Shown: positions 7,983 through 15,704 of the stretch, one piece after another
Position numbering within the stretch: the stretch's first letter is position 1
Layout of the letters: each line of letters starts with the position of its first letter
NCBI GenBank assembly: GCA_036756705.1
Contig: DAIOKN010000001.1
Location: 62,001 to 126,000 of the forward strand
Direction: 5' to 3'
From: Caproicibacter sp002399225
Lineage (GTDB): Bacteria; Bacillota; Clostridia; Oscillospirales; Acutalibacteraceae
DNA: 64,000 bases
Translations under genes and position numbers: made by a program
Notes under the pieces: model-generated
What the model was told of the DNA's origin: nothing
The model's input: only the letters and a program-made list of their open reading frames with translations
The model's database searches: none

Positions 7983-9989
7983 ATGATTCTGGGGCTTGCG
8001 GGTAACCAGAACTGCGGCAAGACAACGCTTTTCAATCAGCTCACCGGTTCCAATCAGCATGTGGGGAATTTCCCGGGAGTGACCGTTGCGAGGAAGGACG
8101 GGCAGATCCGGGGCCACAAGGATGTGACGGTGGTAGACCTGCCGGGGATCTATTCTCTGTCCCCCTATTCCAACGAAGAGATCGTGACGCGCGATTTTCT
8201 TCTGAACAGCCACCCGGACGCCATTATCAACATTGTGGATGCGACCAATATTGAGCGGAATCTCTATTTGAGTATGCAGCTCATTGAACTGGATATTCCA
8301 ATGGTGATTGCTCTCAACATGATGGACGAGGTGCGCGCGAATGGCGGCACCATTAAAATTAATGAGTTTCAGGAACAGATCGGCGTTCCGGTCGTTCCAA
8401 TTTCCGCAAGCAAAAATCAGGGGATCGAAGAACTGATTGACACCGTAATTGAAACTGCCGAGGCAAAGCGGCGGCCCAAACGGCAGGATTTCTGCTCCGG
8501 GGCGGTTCACAGGACCATCCATTCCATTGCGCATCTGGTGGAGGACCATGCCCAGCGGATCAAGGTTCCCCCAAGGTTTGCAGCAACTAAACTGGTGGAG
8601 GGCGACGAGCCGATGGAAAAGGCGCTGCGGCTTTCCGAAAATGAAAGGGACATGGTCGAGCACGATGTGACTGAAATGGAACGGGAGCTCAGCACCGACC
8701 GGGAGGCCGCGTTGGCCGATATGCGCTATTCCTTCATCGAAAGCCTGTGCTCGACCGCCGTGGTCAAAACGAGGGAGTCCAAAGGGCATAAAAGAAGCGT
8801 CGCCATTGACAGAGTGCTGACCGGAAAGTACTTGGCGATTCCTATTTTCCTGCTGATCATGATGCTGGTTTTCTGGCTGACGTTCGGAGTGGTCGGCAAG
8901 GCGCTGAGCGATCTGCTTTCCACCGGGATCACCGCCGTGACGAACGCGGCGGCAGCCGGGCTGACGGCTTACGGGATCAACCCGGTCGTCAAATCGCTGA
9001 TCATCGACGGCGTGTTTGCCGGGGTGGGCAGCGTGCTGCAGTTCCTGCCGATCATCGTCGTGCTGTTCTTTTTCCTGTCTATTCTGGAAGACAGCGGCTA
9101 CATGGCGCGGGTCGCGTTTGTTATGGACAAACTCCTTCGGCGGATCGGCCTTTCCGGGCGAAGTTTTGTCCCGATGCTGATCGGCTTCGGCTGTTCCGTG
9201 CCTGCCATCATGTCGACGCGGACTCTTTCGAGCGAGCGGGACCGCAAGATGACGATTCTATTGACGCCGTTCATGAGCTGCAGCGCAAAACTGCCGATTT
9301 ACGCGGTCTTCACAGCGGCGTTTTTCCCCGGCTATGCCGTGCAGGTCATGACCCTTCTGTATCTCATGGGAATCCTGACGGGAATTCTCAGCGGACTGCT
9401 GATGAAGGAGACGGTGTTTCACGGTAATCCGGTCCCGTTTGTCATGGAACTGCCCAATTACCGTTTGCCCAGCCCGAAAAGCGTACTGCTGCTGATTTGG
9501 GACAAGGCGCGCGACTTTCTGGTCCGCGCATTCACCGTGATTTTCATGGCGACGATCATCATCTGGTTTTTACAGACGTTTGATTTAAAGTTCAACCCGG
9601 TATCTTCCAGCTCCAACAGCATGCTGGCGCTGATCGGGCGCTGGATCTCCCCAATTTTCGCACCGCTCGGGTTCGGGGACTGGCGCTCTTCCACCGCGCT
9701 GATCACCGGCTTCACCGCAAAAGAAGCGGTCATCAGCACGCTGGCAATTTTGACCGGCACAAATGTTTCCGGTCTGCCGCAGGCGCTTTCCCACATGTTC
9801 ACTCCGCTTACGGCATTTACCTTTTTGACTTTCACGCTGCTGTATACCCCCTGCATTGCTGCAATCAATGCGGTCCGGCAGGAAATGGACAGTGTGCGCA
9901 GCGCGGTCGGGGTTGTCTTTTATCAGTGCGGCGTTGCCTGGGCGGTGGCGTTTCTGGTGTATCAGGTCGGCCGCCTGATTGTCGGCTGA
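7983..9989 (+). CDS. feoB: Ferrous iron transporter B
   Basis: A 668-residue membrane permease with an N-terminal G domain. The GTPase motifs are GNQNCGKTTLFNQLTG (G1), DLPGIYSL (G3) and NMMD (G4), followed by the helical GDI-like region and then at least eight hydrophobic segments from about residue 282, including the Gate motifs around FLPIIVVLFFFLSILEDSGYMARVAF and CSAKLPIYAVF. The G1 loop has Cys-Gly-Lys in place of the more usual Ser-Gly-Lys. It imports Fe2+ under reducing conditions. No feoC-type gene is present; a small Cys-rich membrane peptide follows instead. Confidence 0.96.
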   Translation: MILGLAGNQNCGKTTLFNQLTGSNQHVGNFPGVTVARKDGQIRGHKDVTVVDLPGIYSLSPYSNEEIVTRDFLLNSHPDAIINIVDATNIERNLYLSMQLIELDIPMVIALNMMDEVRANGGTIKINEFQEQIGVPVVPISASKNQGIEELIDTVIETAEAKRRPKRQDFCSGAVHRTIHSIAHLVEDHAQRIKVPPRFAATKLVEGDEPMEKALRLSENERDMVEHDVTEMERELSTDREAALADMRYSFIESLCSTAVVKTRESKGHKRSVAIDRVLTGKYLAIPIFLLIMMLVFWLTFGVVGKALSDLLSTGITAVTNAAAAGLTAYGINPVVKSLIIDGVFAGVGSVLQFLPIIVVLFFFLSILEDSGYMARVAFVMDKLLRRIGLSGRSFVPMLIGFGCSVPAIMSTRTLSSERDRKMTILLTPFMSCSAKLPIYAVFTAAFFPGYAVQVMTLLYLMGILTGILSGLLMKETVFHGNPVPFVMELPNYRLPSPKSVLLLIWDKARDFLVRAFTVIFMATIIIWFLQTFDLKFNPVSSSSNSMLALIGRWISPIFAPLGFGDWRSSTALITGFTAKEAVISTLAILTGTNVSGLPQALSHMFTPLTAFTFLTFTLLYTPCIAAINAVRQEMDSVRSAVGVVFYQCGVAWAVAFLVYQVGRLIVG

Positions 9990-10004
9990 GAAAGGGAGCA
10001 AAGA

Positions 10005-10157
10005 ATGAACCCGCTTGATTTCATCGTTTTGCTGGTGGTGGCAGTGCTGTTCTTTTTTGCCGCGCGCTATGCCTGGCGGCACAGAAATCATCCCTGCGGC
10101 GGAGACTGCTCGGCGTGCCCGTATCACCGGGACTGTCAGAAAAAAGAAAAGAAATAA
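10005..10157 (+). CDS. FeoB-associated Cys-rich membrane peptide
   Basis: A 50-residue ORF starting at ATG 10005, 15 bp after feoB, with an AAGGGAG site upstream. It has one hydrophobic helix (FIVLLVVAVLFFFAA) and a short tail with four cysteines, CGGDCSACPYHRDC, that could bind iron or an Fe-S cluster. Peptides of this size and pattern commonly follow feoB in Firmicutes and are annotated as FeoB-associated Cys-rich membrane proteins. A role as a substitute for FeoC is inference. Confidence 0.88.
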   Translation: MNPLDFIVLLVVAVLFFFAARYAWRHRNHPCGGDCSACPYHRDCQKKEKK

Positions 10158-10162
10158 AATTC

Positions 10163-10198
10163 AGCCCCCGGTGCGCTCTGCGTCCCGGGGGCATTTTC
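10163..10198 (+). terminator. Terminator of the feo operon
   Basis: A GCCCCCGG/CCGGGGGC stem with an 11-12 nt loop is followed by a short T-rich stretch. Confidence 0.7.
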
Positions 10199-10268
10199 CG
10201 GTCATTCGGGCTTGACAAACCGGATTTTTATGCCTAAGATGGAAAACATTCATTCTGGGGGTGAAACA

Positions 10269-10877
10269 ATGATTCGGAATCTTGTGTTTGACATGGCCTG
10301 GGTGCTGTTCCGCTATAAGCCGATGCGGTTCACCAGGCAATATATTTCGGATGAAGCGGATGCCGAGATGGTCCACCGAGAGCTGTTCTGCGCGCCGGAG
10401 TGGCTGGCAACCGACCGGGGAACGCTGAGTGACGAAGACTATTTCACACTGGTTTCAAAGCGGATTCCGGAACGCCTGCACACAAAGGCGCGCTACCTCT
10501 TTGAGCACTGGCACGAGGTTCTGATTCCGATCCGCGAGATGGAGCCGGTTATTGCCCGCCTGAAGGAAAACGGTTACGGCATTTACCTTCTGACCAACAT
10601 GAGCCGCAGATTCTACCGGTTTTGCAGGGATATCCCGGCCATGCGGTATTTTGACGGCGCGGTTGTCTCTGCGGACGAGCACTGCATCAAACCGGAGAAG
10701 GAAATCTATCTGGCCTTGTTCCGAAAGTATCGTCTCACGCCGCAGGAATGCTTTTTTGTCGACGACCGGCCGGAAAATGTGAAGGCGGGAAAAAGGCTCG
10801 GCATGAGCGGGTTCTGCTTTCGGCAGGATGTTCCGGCTCTCTGTGATGCGCTGCGGCGTGCGGGCGTGCGGCTCTGA
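10269..10877 (+). CDS. HAD-superfamily hydrolase, YihX-like subfamily
   Basis: A 202-residue HAD protein. Motif I is LVFDMAWVLF, so the nucleophile Asp is present but the usual second Asp (two residues later) is Ala; related YihX-type glucose-1-phosphatases also deviate here. Motif II is LLTNMS, and motifs III/IV are CIKPEKEIY and FFVDDRPENV. The start is ATG 10269 behind a GGGGGTG site; a 19-codon in-frame extension is possible but has no ribosome site. The gene stands alone between the feo operon and a convergent ABC transporter operon. The substrate is unknown. Confidence 0.82.
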   Translation: MIRNLVFDMAWVLFRYKPMRFTRQYISDEADAEMVHRELFCAPEWLATDRGTLSDEDYFTLVSKRIPERLHTKARYLFEHWHEVLIPIREMEPVIARLKENGYGIYLLTNMSRRFYRFCRDIPAMRYFDGAVVSADEHCIKPEKEIYLALFRKYRLTPQECFFVDDRPENVKAGKRLGMSGFCFRQDVPALCDALRRAGVRL

Positions 10878-10907
10878 GCCGCTGCGGAAAATGGGTGTGT
10901 TTCATGT

Positions 10908-11669
10908 TTAGGATTCATAGCGGGCCAGAAAGCTTTTTACGCGCTCGCTCTGCGTATTGCCGAACACCTGCTCCGGCGTGCCCTGCTCAACAATGCCGCC
11001 GTCTGCAAGAAAAGCGACACGGTCGGCCACATCGCGCGCGAAAGCCATTTCGTGGGTGACGACGACCATCGTGCGGTGTTCGGCGGCAAGCTCCCGGATC
11101 ACTTTCAGAATTTCGCCGGTCAGTTCCGGGTCCAGCGCGCTGGTTGGCTCGTCGAAAAAGAGAATGTCCGGATTCATGGCAAGCGCCCGTGCGATGGAAA
11201 CGCGCTGCTGCTGCCCGCCCGAAAGCTGGCACGGGTAAGCGCCAGCCTTGTCTGAAAGCTCCATTTTTTCCAGCAAATCTTTTGCGGCGGCTTTGGCTTC
11301 CGCTTTTGTTTTGCCCAAAACATGGATCGGTGCTTCCGTGATGTTCCGCAGGACGGAAAAATGCGGAAAGAGATTAAAATTCTGAAAAACCAGGCCGACG
11401 TGCAGGGCGATCCGGTTGCAGGTTGCCCGGTCGGAATAGACGGCGGCGTGGCCGTCTCCGTTCCGGACCAGCGTTTCGCCGCAGATCGAGATTTCTCCCC
11501 GGTCGACCGTTTCCAGCTGCGTGACGCACCGTAAGAACGTGCTTTTGCCGGAGCCTGACGGGCCGATGATGGCCAAAACCTCTCCTCTTTCCACTTTGAG
11601 GGAAATCCCCTTCAGCACCTCGGTGCCGTCGAAGCTTTTATGCAGATCATGCGCGGTCAGTATTGGCAT
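10908..11669 (-). CDS. Polar amino-acid ABC transporter, ATP-binding subunit
   Basis: A 253-residue cytoplasmic ATPase of the GlnQ/HisP type. It shows Walker A GPSGSGKST near residue 35, the Q-loop, the ABC signature LSGGQQQRVSIARAL and Walker B ILFFDEPTSALDPE, then the H-loop VVTHEM. It is the last gene of a three-gene reverse-strand operon (binding protein, permease, ATPase), with 10 bp separating it from the permease gene. Family and gene order indicate import of polar amino acids or their derivatives; cystine, glutamine or basic amino acids cannot be distinguished. Confidence 0.93.
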   Translation of the reverse strand: MPILTAHDLHKSFDGTEVLKGISLKVERGEVLAIIGPSGSGKSTFLRCVTQLETVDRGEISICGETLVRNGDGHAAVYSDRATCNRIALHVGLVFQNFNLFPHFSVLRNITEAPIHVLGKTKAEAKAAAKDLLEKMELSDKAGAYPCQLSGGQQQRVSIARALAMNPDILFFDEPTSALDPELTGEILKVIRELAAEHRTMVVVTHEMAFARDVADRVAFLADGGIVEQGTPEQVFGNTQSERVKSFLARYES

Positions 11670-11679
11670 GGTGTTCCTC

Positions 11680-12339
11680 CTAACGGTAATAGTTCATGCG
11701 CTTTTCCGCCACGGTGAAGCAGCGGGTCACCACGGCGTTCATCGCAAGGTAAAAGAGGGCGGCGACGGCGAACGGCGCCATGCTTACGGCGGAAGAGACC
11801 CAGTCGGAAGTGACCTGCAACAGCTCCGTCACACCGATCACCTGCGCCAAAGAGGTGTCCTTCACAAGATTGATGAACTCATTGCTCATGGGGGGCAGGA
11901 TCATCTTGCAGACCTGCGGCAGAACAATGCGGAAAAACGTTTGTCCTCTGGTAAAGCCGAGCATTTTGGCAGCCTCATACTGGCCCTGGGGGATCGCATC
12001 GATCCCGCCGCGGAAAATCTCGGCAAAATAGGCCGCGTAGTTGAGAATAAACGCGACCTGCGCCGCCGGTACGCGGTCCAGCTGGATACCGGTGAGCGGT
12101 TTCATTCCGTAAAAGATAAACAGAAGCTGAAGCATCAGCGGTGTGCCGCGCATCAGCAAAATGTAAAGCCGCACGATCCATTGAACCGGCTTAATTTTTG
12201 CCCTTCGCCCCGCCGCGACCAGCAGCGCAAGCGGGACGGAAAACACAAGGGTGGAAAAGAAAATGCGGAGCGACATCAGGGATGCTTCCAGCATTTGCGA
12301 AAGCAGCGCGGAATAATTCATTGGGCAGCGGCCCTCCAT
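11680..12339 (-). CDS. Polar amino-acid ABC transporter, permease subunit
   Basis: A 219-residue inner-membrane permease of the HisM/GlnP family with about five hydrophobic helices. The coupling-loop motif contacting the ATPase is present around YEAAKMLGFTRGQTFFRIVLPQ. It pairs with the ATPase encoded immediately downstream and the lipoprotein binding subunit encoded upstream. In Gram-positive cells a single permease type usually forms a homodimer, consistent with only one permease gene here. Confidence 0.93.
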   Translation of the reverse strand: MEGRCPMNYSALLSQMLEASLMSLRIFFSTLVFSVPLALLVAAGRRAKIKPVQWIVRLYILLMRGTPLMLQLLFIFYGMKPLTGIQLDRVPAAQVAFILNYAAYFAEIFRGGIDAIPQGQYEAAKMLGFTRGQTFFRIVLPQVCKMILPPMSNEFINLVKDTSLAQVIGVTELLQVTSDWVSSAVSMAPFAVAALFYLAMNAVVTRCFTVAEKRMNYYR

Positions 12340-12369
12340 TGATTTTTATAAAATTTGAATTGAAACCAA

Positions 12370-13242
12370 TTATTTTCCGACGGTGGTTACGTCGGTGCCA
12401 AACCATTTTTTCGAGATCTTTGCCATCGTCCCGTCTTTTGCCATCGCTTTCAGGGCGCTGTTGATCTTGTCCCTGAGGGTGAGGTCGGACTTTCGGACTG
12501 CGACGACGTAATCTTCGGTTGCCAGGGAAGCGTCTTTGCCGTTCTTGTCTTTCAGAATCGTATAGGCGCCGGGATTCTTTGTCAGATAATAGCGCGCTAC
12601 AATTTCATCGATCGCGATCGCGTCGATGGTTCCGTTCTGAATCTCCAGCACCGCTTTGCTGTAGTCATCAATTTTCACGATGCTTTTCAGCGATTTCTTG
12701 AAATCTGCGTTGTTGTTCAGTGCGGTTTCAGCGCTGGAGTCCGACTGTACGCCGACGGTTTTGCCTTTCAGGCTGTCGAGGCCCTGACAGGAAGAACCGG
12801 ATTTGATCAAAAGAATTTGGTGGTTATTCATGTAAGGGATACTCAGCGTAAATTCCTTTGCCCGCTTCGGCGTTCTGGAAAACCCGTTCCACAGGCAGTC
12901 CACGTTGCCGTTGTTCAGCTCGGCAGTCTTGCTGTTCCAGTCGATCGGCTGGAGTTTCAGCTGGATGCCCAGGCGTTTGCAGGCCTCCTGGGCAAGGTCG
13001 ATGTCGAAGCCGACCAGATGGCCGGTTTTCGTGTCGATATACCCCATCGGAGGAAAAGCCTTGTCGAGGCCGAGAACCAGTTTCCCGGAAGATTTGACCT
13101 TTTCCCAGGAACGGTCCGCCGTCCCGGAAGAAGGATTGGCGGAAGCCGACTGCTTGGAAGCGGTCGTGGAAGAAGAACAACCGGCAAAAGAAATTACCAG
13201 CGCGGCGGTCATGAGCAGGCTCAGAAGCTTTTTCATCATCAT
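12370..13242 (-). CDS. Polar amino-acid ABC transporter, substrate-binding lipoprotein
   Basis: A 290-residue extracellular solute-binding protein of family 3. The signal sequence has a lipobox, VISFAGC, with the lipid-modified Cys at about residue 22, followed by a Ser/Thr-rich linker. The mature domain begins WEKVKSSGKLVLGLDKAFPPMGYID, the family 3 signature, and contains VGFDIDLAQEACKRLG. It would capture amino acids outside the membrane and deliver them to the permease. Three tandem ATG codons make the exact start uncertain by two residues. Two 20-bp tandem repeats lie just upstream and may be operators. Confidence 0.92.
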   Translation of the reverse strand: MMMKKLLSLLMTAALVISFAGCSSSTTASKQSASANPSSGTADRSWEKVKSSGKLVLGLDKAFPPMGYIDTKTGHLVGFDIDLAQEACKRLGIQLKLQPIDWNSKTAELNNGNVDCLWNGFSRTPKRAKEFTLSIPYMNNHQILLIKSGSSCQGLDSLKGKTVGVQSDSSAETALNNNADFKKSLKSIVKIDDYSKAVLEIQNGTIDAIAIDEIVARYYLTKNPGAYTILKDKNGKDASLATEDYVVAVRKSDLTLRDKINSALKAMAKDGTMAKISKKWFGTDVTTVGK

Positions 13243-13264
13243 CCATCCTTTATTAAGTTCTCTG

Positions 13265-13304
13265 TTTTCTGTAGTATAGTACTATTTTCTGTAGTATAGT
13301 ACTA
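13265..13304 (-). repeat. Two tandem 20-bp repeats with palindromic cores upstream of the amino-acid transporter
   Basis: The 20-base unit ttttctgtagtatagtacta is repeated exactly at 13265-13284 and 13285-13304. Together with the base after each unit it contains the perfect 10-bp palindrome ATAGTACTAT (13276-13285, 13296-13305). On the coding (reverse) strand each copy also offers a TATACT -10-like box. Position just upstream of the binding-protein start suggests paired operators for a dimeric repressor. No regulator gene is adjacent. Confidence 0.6.
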
Positions 13305-13439
13305 TATTAGCGAATTAGCATGATAAAGTAAAGAGGCAACGACAAATTTTTTTCCCTGCCCGGGAAAAAATTGGCGGGGGATGAGTACCTCTTATCTCGT
13401 TATCTCGCAATTTCGAGTGGAATTGCTGGGGGCACAAAG

Positions 13440-13476
13440 CAGGGCTGCCGCAACGAAAAAGATTGCAGCAGCCCTG
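13440..13476 (-). terminator. Terminator after the C1 aminopeptidase
   Basis: A stem CAGGGCTGC(T)GCAA/TTGC(G)GCAGCCCTG with a small loop lies downstream of the reverse-strand peptidase gene. The following T-tract is short, so strength is uncertain. Confidence 0.65.
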
Positions 13477-13511
13477 TGTGGTATCCCGGGGGAGAAGAAA
13501 AGGGCGTCCGA

Positions 13512-14870
13512 CTAAAACACCCGTGCGAGAGAGCCGATCGGATCCCACGGTTCCAGTTCGGTGGGTTTTTGCTTCAGCGCGGCCCGCTCCTCTTCGCTCA
13601 GATACTTTTGATCCACGACCACCTGGCAGACATAGTCCCGGAACCAGTCGTTGCTCATCACGAAAAATCCTTTTTCACCGACGTCTTTTCCCCAGCTGTT
13701 TTCCACTTTCCATTTTGTTATGCCGCTTTCCGTCACATTGACGCCGAGCAGCATCATGGCGTGCGTCAGGTATGTCTGGCCGTAATCGAGCATATCGGCC
13801 TTCGACATCTCGAGCTTTGTGTGCAGGATTTCCTCATAGCGGTACAGGGAAGTGTCGAGGATGCCCAGCTCCCGGTCGGACATCCGTCCCACATCCGAGC
13901 CGAACCAGACGGGGCTTCCGTCCTGAATCTGCCGGCAGGCCATCCGCTCAAGCTCTTTTGATTCCAGGTTCAGATAAGTGATGGGCCGGCCCCCGACCAC
14001 GTTCCCGAGAAATTTCACGGTGTAAGTGCGGCCGAACGGCTTGTCTGCCGTCGGGGCGTTGATCACGCTGACATAGCGGTCCAGAAAATCCCCAAAATAT
14101 TTGTTGTAAAACTGCACGGGAGTCAGCCCGCTGTCGCGGTGAAAGCGGTTGTCTTTATCGCGGTATTCAAAATCGAAGGAGCATGGCGGCTCCCCGAGAA
14201 AGCAGCACAGAAAACCGTAAATCTCAGACAGCATCTCCGCTTTTTCCGTCTGAAGCTGCGCTGCATTTTTTCCCTCCCGCACCATTCGGCGGAGCTGGAT
14301 TCCGTCGCGCCGCAGCTTTTTGCACAGAATGGCATTCATGCGGGAAGAGTCGCTGCTCTGAAAGGTTTCCGGCATGGCGTATTTCGGAAGAACGCCGTAC
14401 TTTTTAATGACGGAAACCAGCATATCCCATTGACCGCCGTCGCCCAGCAGGTTGTCGAACAGCCACATCACGATCCGGCTGTCTTTTTTCTCGCCCGCGG
14501 TTTTCAAAACGCTTTCCAAAAAATAATTGGCCTTTTCAAATTTGTCCCAGAACATAATGTAGGCCTGGGAGAGTTCAAAATCGGCGTTTTTCAGATGAAG
14601 CGTTTGATTCAGGTGGTAGCGCAGGATATTCATCCCGGCGAAAATCCAGCACCGGCCGCTCTTTTTCTGGTTGGTGATCTCCATCGGCTCGATCTCATCC
14701 GAAAACATCTGGGTCATACGCACGGTGGCCTCGTGGCTGACAGCCGTGTTGGCGACCCCATTTTTGATGATGCTGTCCGCAACGCCCGGAAGCGGTCCGC
14801 TCTGGTAGCGCCGGGAGGACTGCCGGATCATATCCTCCGTAATACCGGATTTTTTCCATGTGTTTTCCAT
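13512..14870 (-). CDS. pepC: C1-family cysteine aminopeptidase (PepC / bleomycin hydrolase)
   Basis: A 452-residue cytoplasmic aminopeptidase of the papain superfamily. The catalytic cysteine lies in SGRCWIFAGMN (C74), the histidine in LTHAMMLLGVNV, and the asparagine in VENSWGKDVGEKGFFVMS. Length matches bacterial PepC (about 440-450 residues). It removes N-terminal residues from short peptides and normally forms a hexamer with internal active sites. The gene is transcribed alone and ends in its own terminator. Position next to an amino-acid importer suggests a role in peptide-derived amino-acid supply, but no operon is shared. Confidence 0.92.
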   Translation of the reverse strand: MENTWKKSGITEDMIRQSSRRYQSGPLPGVADSIIKNGVANTAVSHEATVRMTQMFSDEIEPMEITNQKKSGRCWIFAGMNILRYHLNQTLHLKNADFELSQAYIMFWDKFEKANYFLESVLKTAGEKKDSRIVMWLFDNLLGDGGQWDMLVSVIKKYGVLPKYAMPETFQSSDSSRMNAILCKKLRRDGIQLRRMVREGKNAAQLQTEKAEMLSEIYGFLCCFLGEPPCSFDFEYRDKDNRFHRDSGLTPVQFYNKYFGDFLDRYVSVINAPTADKPFGRTYTVKFLGNVVGGRPITYLNLESKELERMACRQIQDGSPVWFGSDVGRMSDRELGILDTSLYRYEEILHTKLEMSKADMLDYGQTYLTHAMMLLGVNVTESGITKWKVENSWGKDVGEKGFFVMSNDWFRDYVCQVVVDQKYLSEEERAALKQKPTELEPWDPIGSLARVF

Positions 14871-15704
14871 GTTTAATTTCCTCTTTTTCCTTTCAAAATC
14901 AACATCATATAAAAAGCGTTGACGGCGCTTTCTTTCGTTCCCGTCTTTATTTTATTACGATAGCATAGCTGCAGAGAAGTGTCAACGCGGTGTCCCAAAT
15001 CCGTTTCTGCCGTCAGCCGTAGCCTCAAGTGCAGAAAAAAGCAGCGGGGAAATCCAATTCTTGCACGATCTCGTTGAATCTCAATTGTCAATCACAAGAT
15101 GTTGAAAATGATGTTGAAAGTGTTTAAAACTTTATAGAAATAACAGCCGGTATAAATTTTGCAGCGCCGGCCGGCAGATGGGAGCCGGCTTTTCCCGCGC
15201 TTGCCCCGGGTCGGAACACGGCTGATTTTCGGGATGCGAAAGCGGTTTTCGCGGAATGTGCGCCGCGAAGTCTGTTCAAAAAAACTTCATAAAATCTTAG
15301 GGGATTTTTCATCTTGTAGTCATGTTTTATCAACATTGGACCGGTAAAATAAAAATGTTGAAAGAAGTTGAAAATACGGATTCCATGTTGGAACAGCGGA
15401 GCCGAACGGAGCGCCGCGCCGCCGGGAACAGGCAGATTGCAAGTCCCTCGAAGCGAGGATTTTTATAAACTTTTTCATAACACTTCCTTTCCTAACGGCC
15501 GCCTCTCCCAAGGCGGCCGTTTCTCTGCGCAGACAGAAAATTTCCCGGACGGCCCGCCGCGGCAGGCACGGGGAAAACCTGCCGCAGGCAGACGGGAAAT
15601 TTTTGCTTTTCATTAAATATTCATTCTCATCTTTGGCATAATGTGGTATACTCTATGACAGATAAAAGCAAACAGTGAAAAATGGAATATGGAGGATTAT
15701 TGCG
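14871..15704. other. Long intergenic region with several hairpins
   Basis: About 830 bp with no convincing gene. Repeated GTTGAAA words occur near 15100-15125 and 15355-15372. There is a perfect hairpin at 15494-15524 and a larger one at about 15539-15600 (TTTCCCG/CGGGAAA outer stem with a GCGGCAGG/CCTGCCGC inner stem) that ends in five T residues. An extended -10 box TGGTATACT lies at 15644-15652, upstream of the transglutaminase-like gene. A small untranslated RNA is possible but no family was recognised. Confidence 0.4.
15494..15524 (+). terminator. Hairpin resembling a terminator in the long intergenic region
   Basis: A perfect 11-bp stem AACGGCCGCCT/AGGCGGCCGTT with a 5-6 nt loop and a short T-rich flank. 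No upstream gene on this strand is evident, so it may end an unannotated RNA. Confidence 0.45.

Noticed and set aside
7548..8789. 413-codon open frame on the reverse strand opposite feoA/feoB
   Set aside because: It is antisense to two convincing genes, has low-complexity His/Arg-rich translation and no ribosome site.
13380..13500. Possible second T-box or riboswitch near the peptidase terminator
   Set aside because: Only a simple terminator stem is seen; no T-box sequence or aptamer core.
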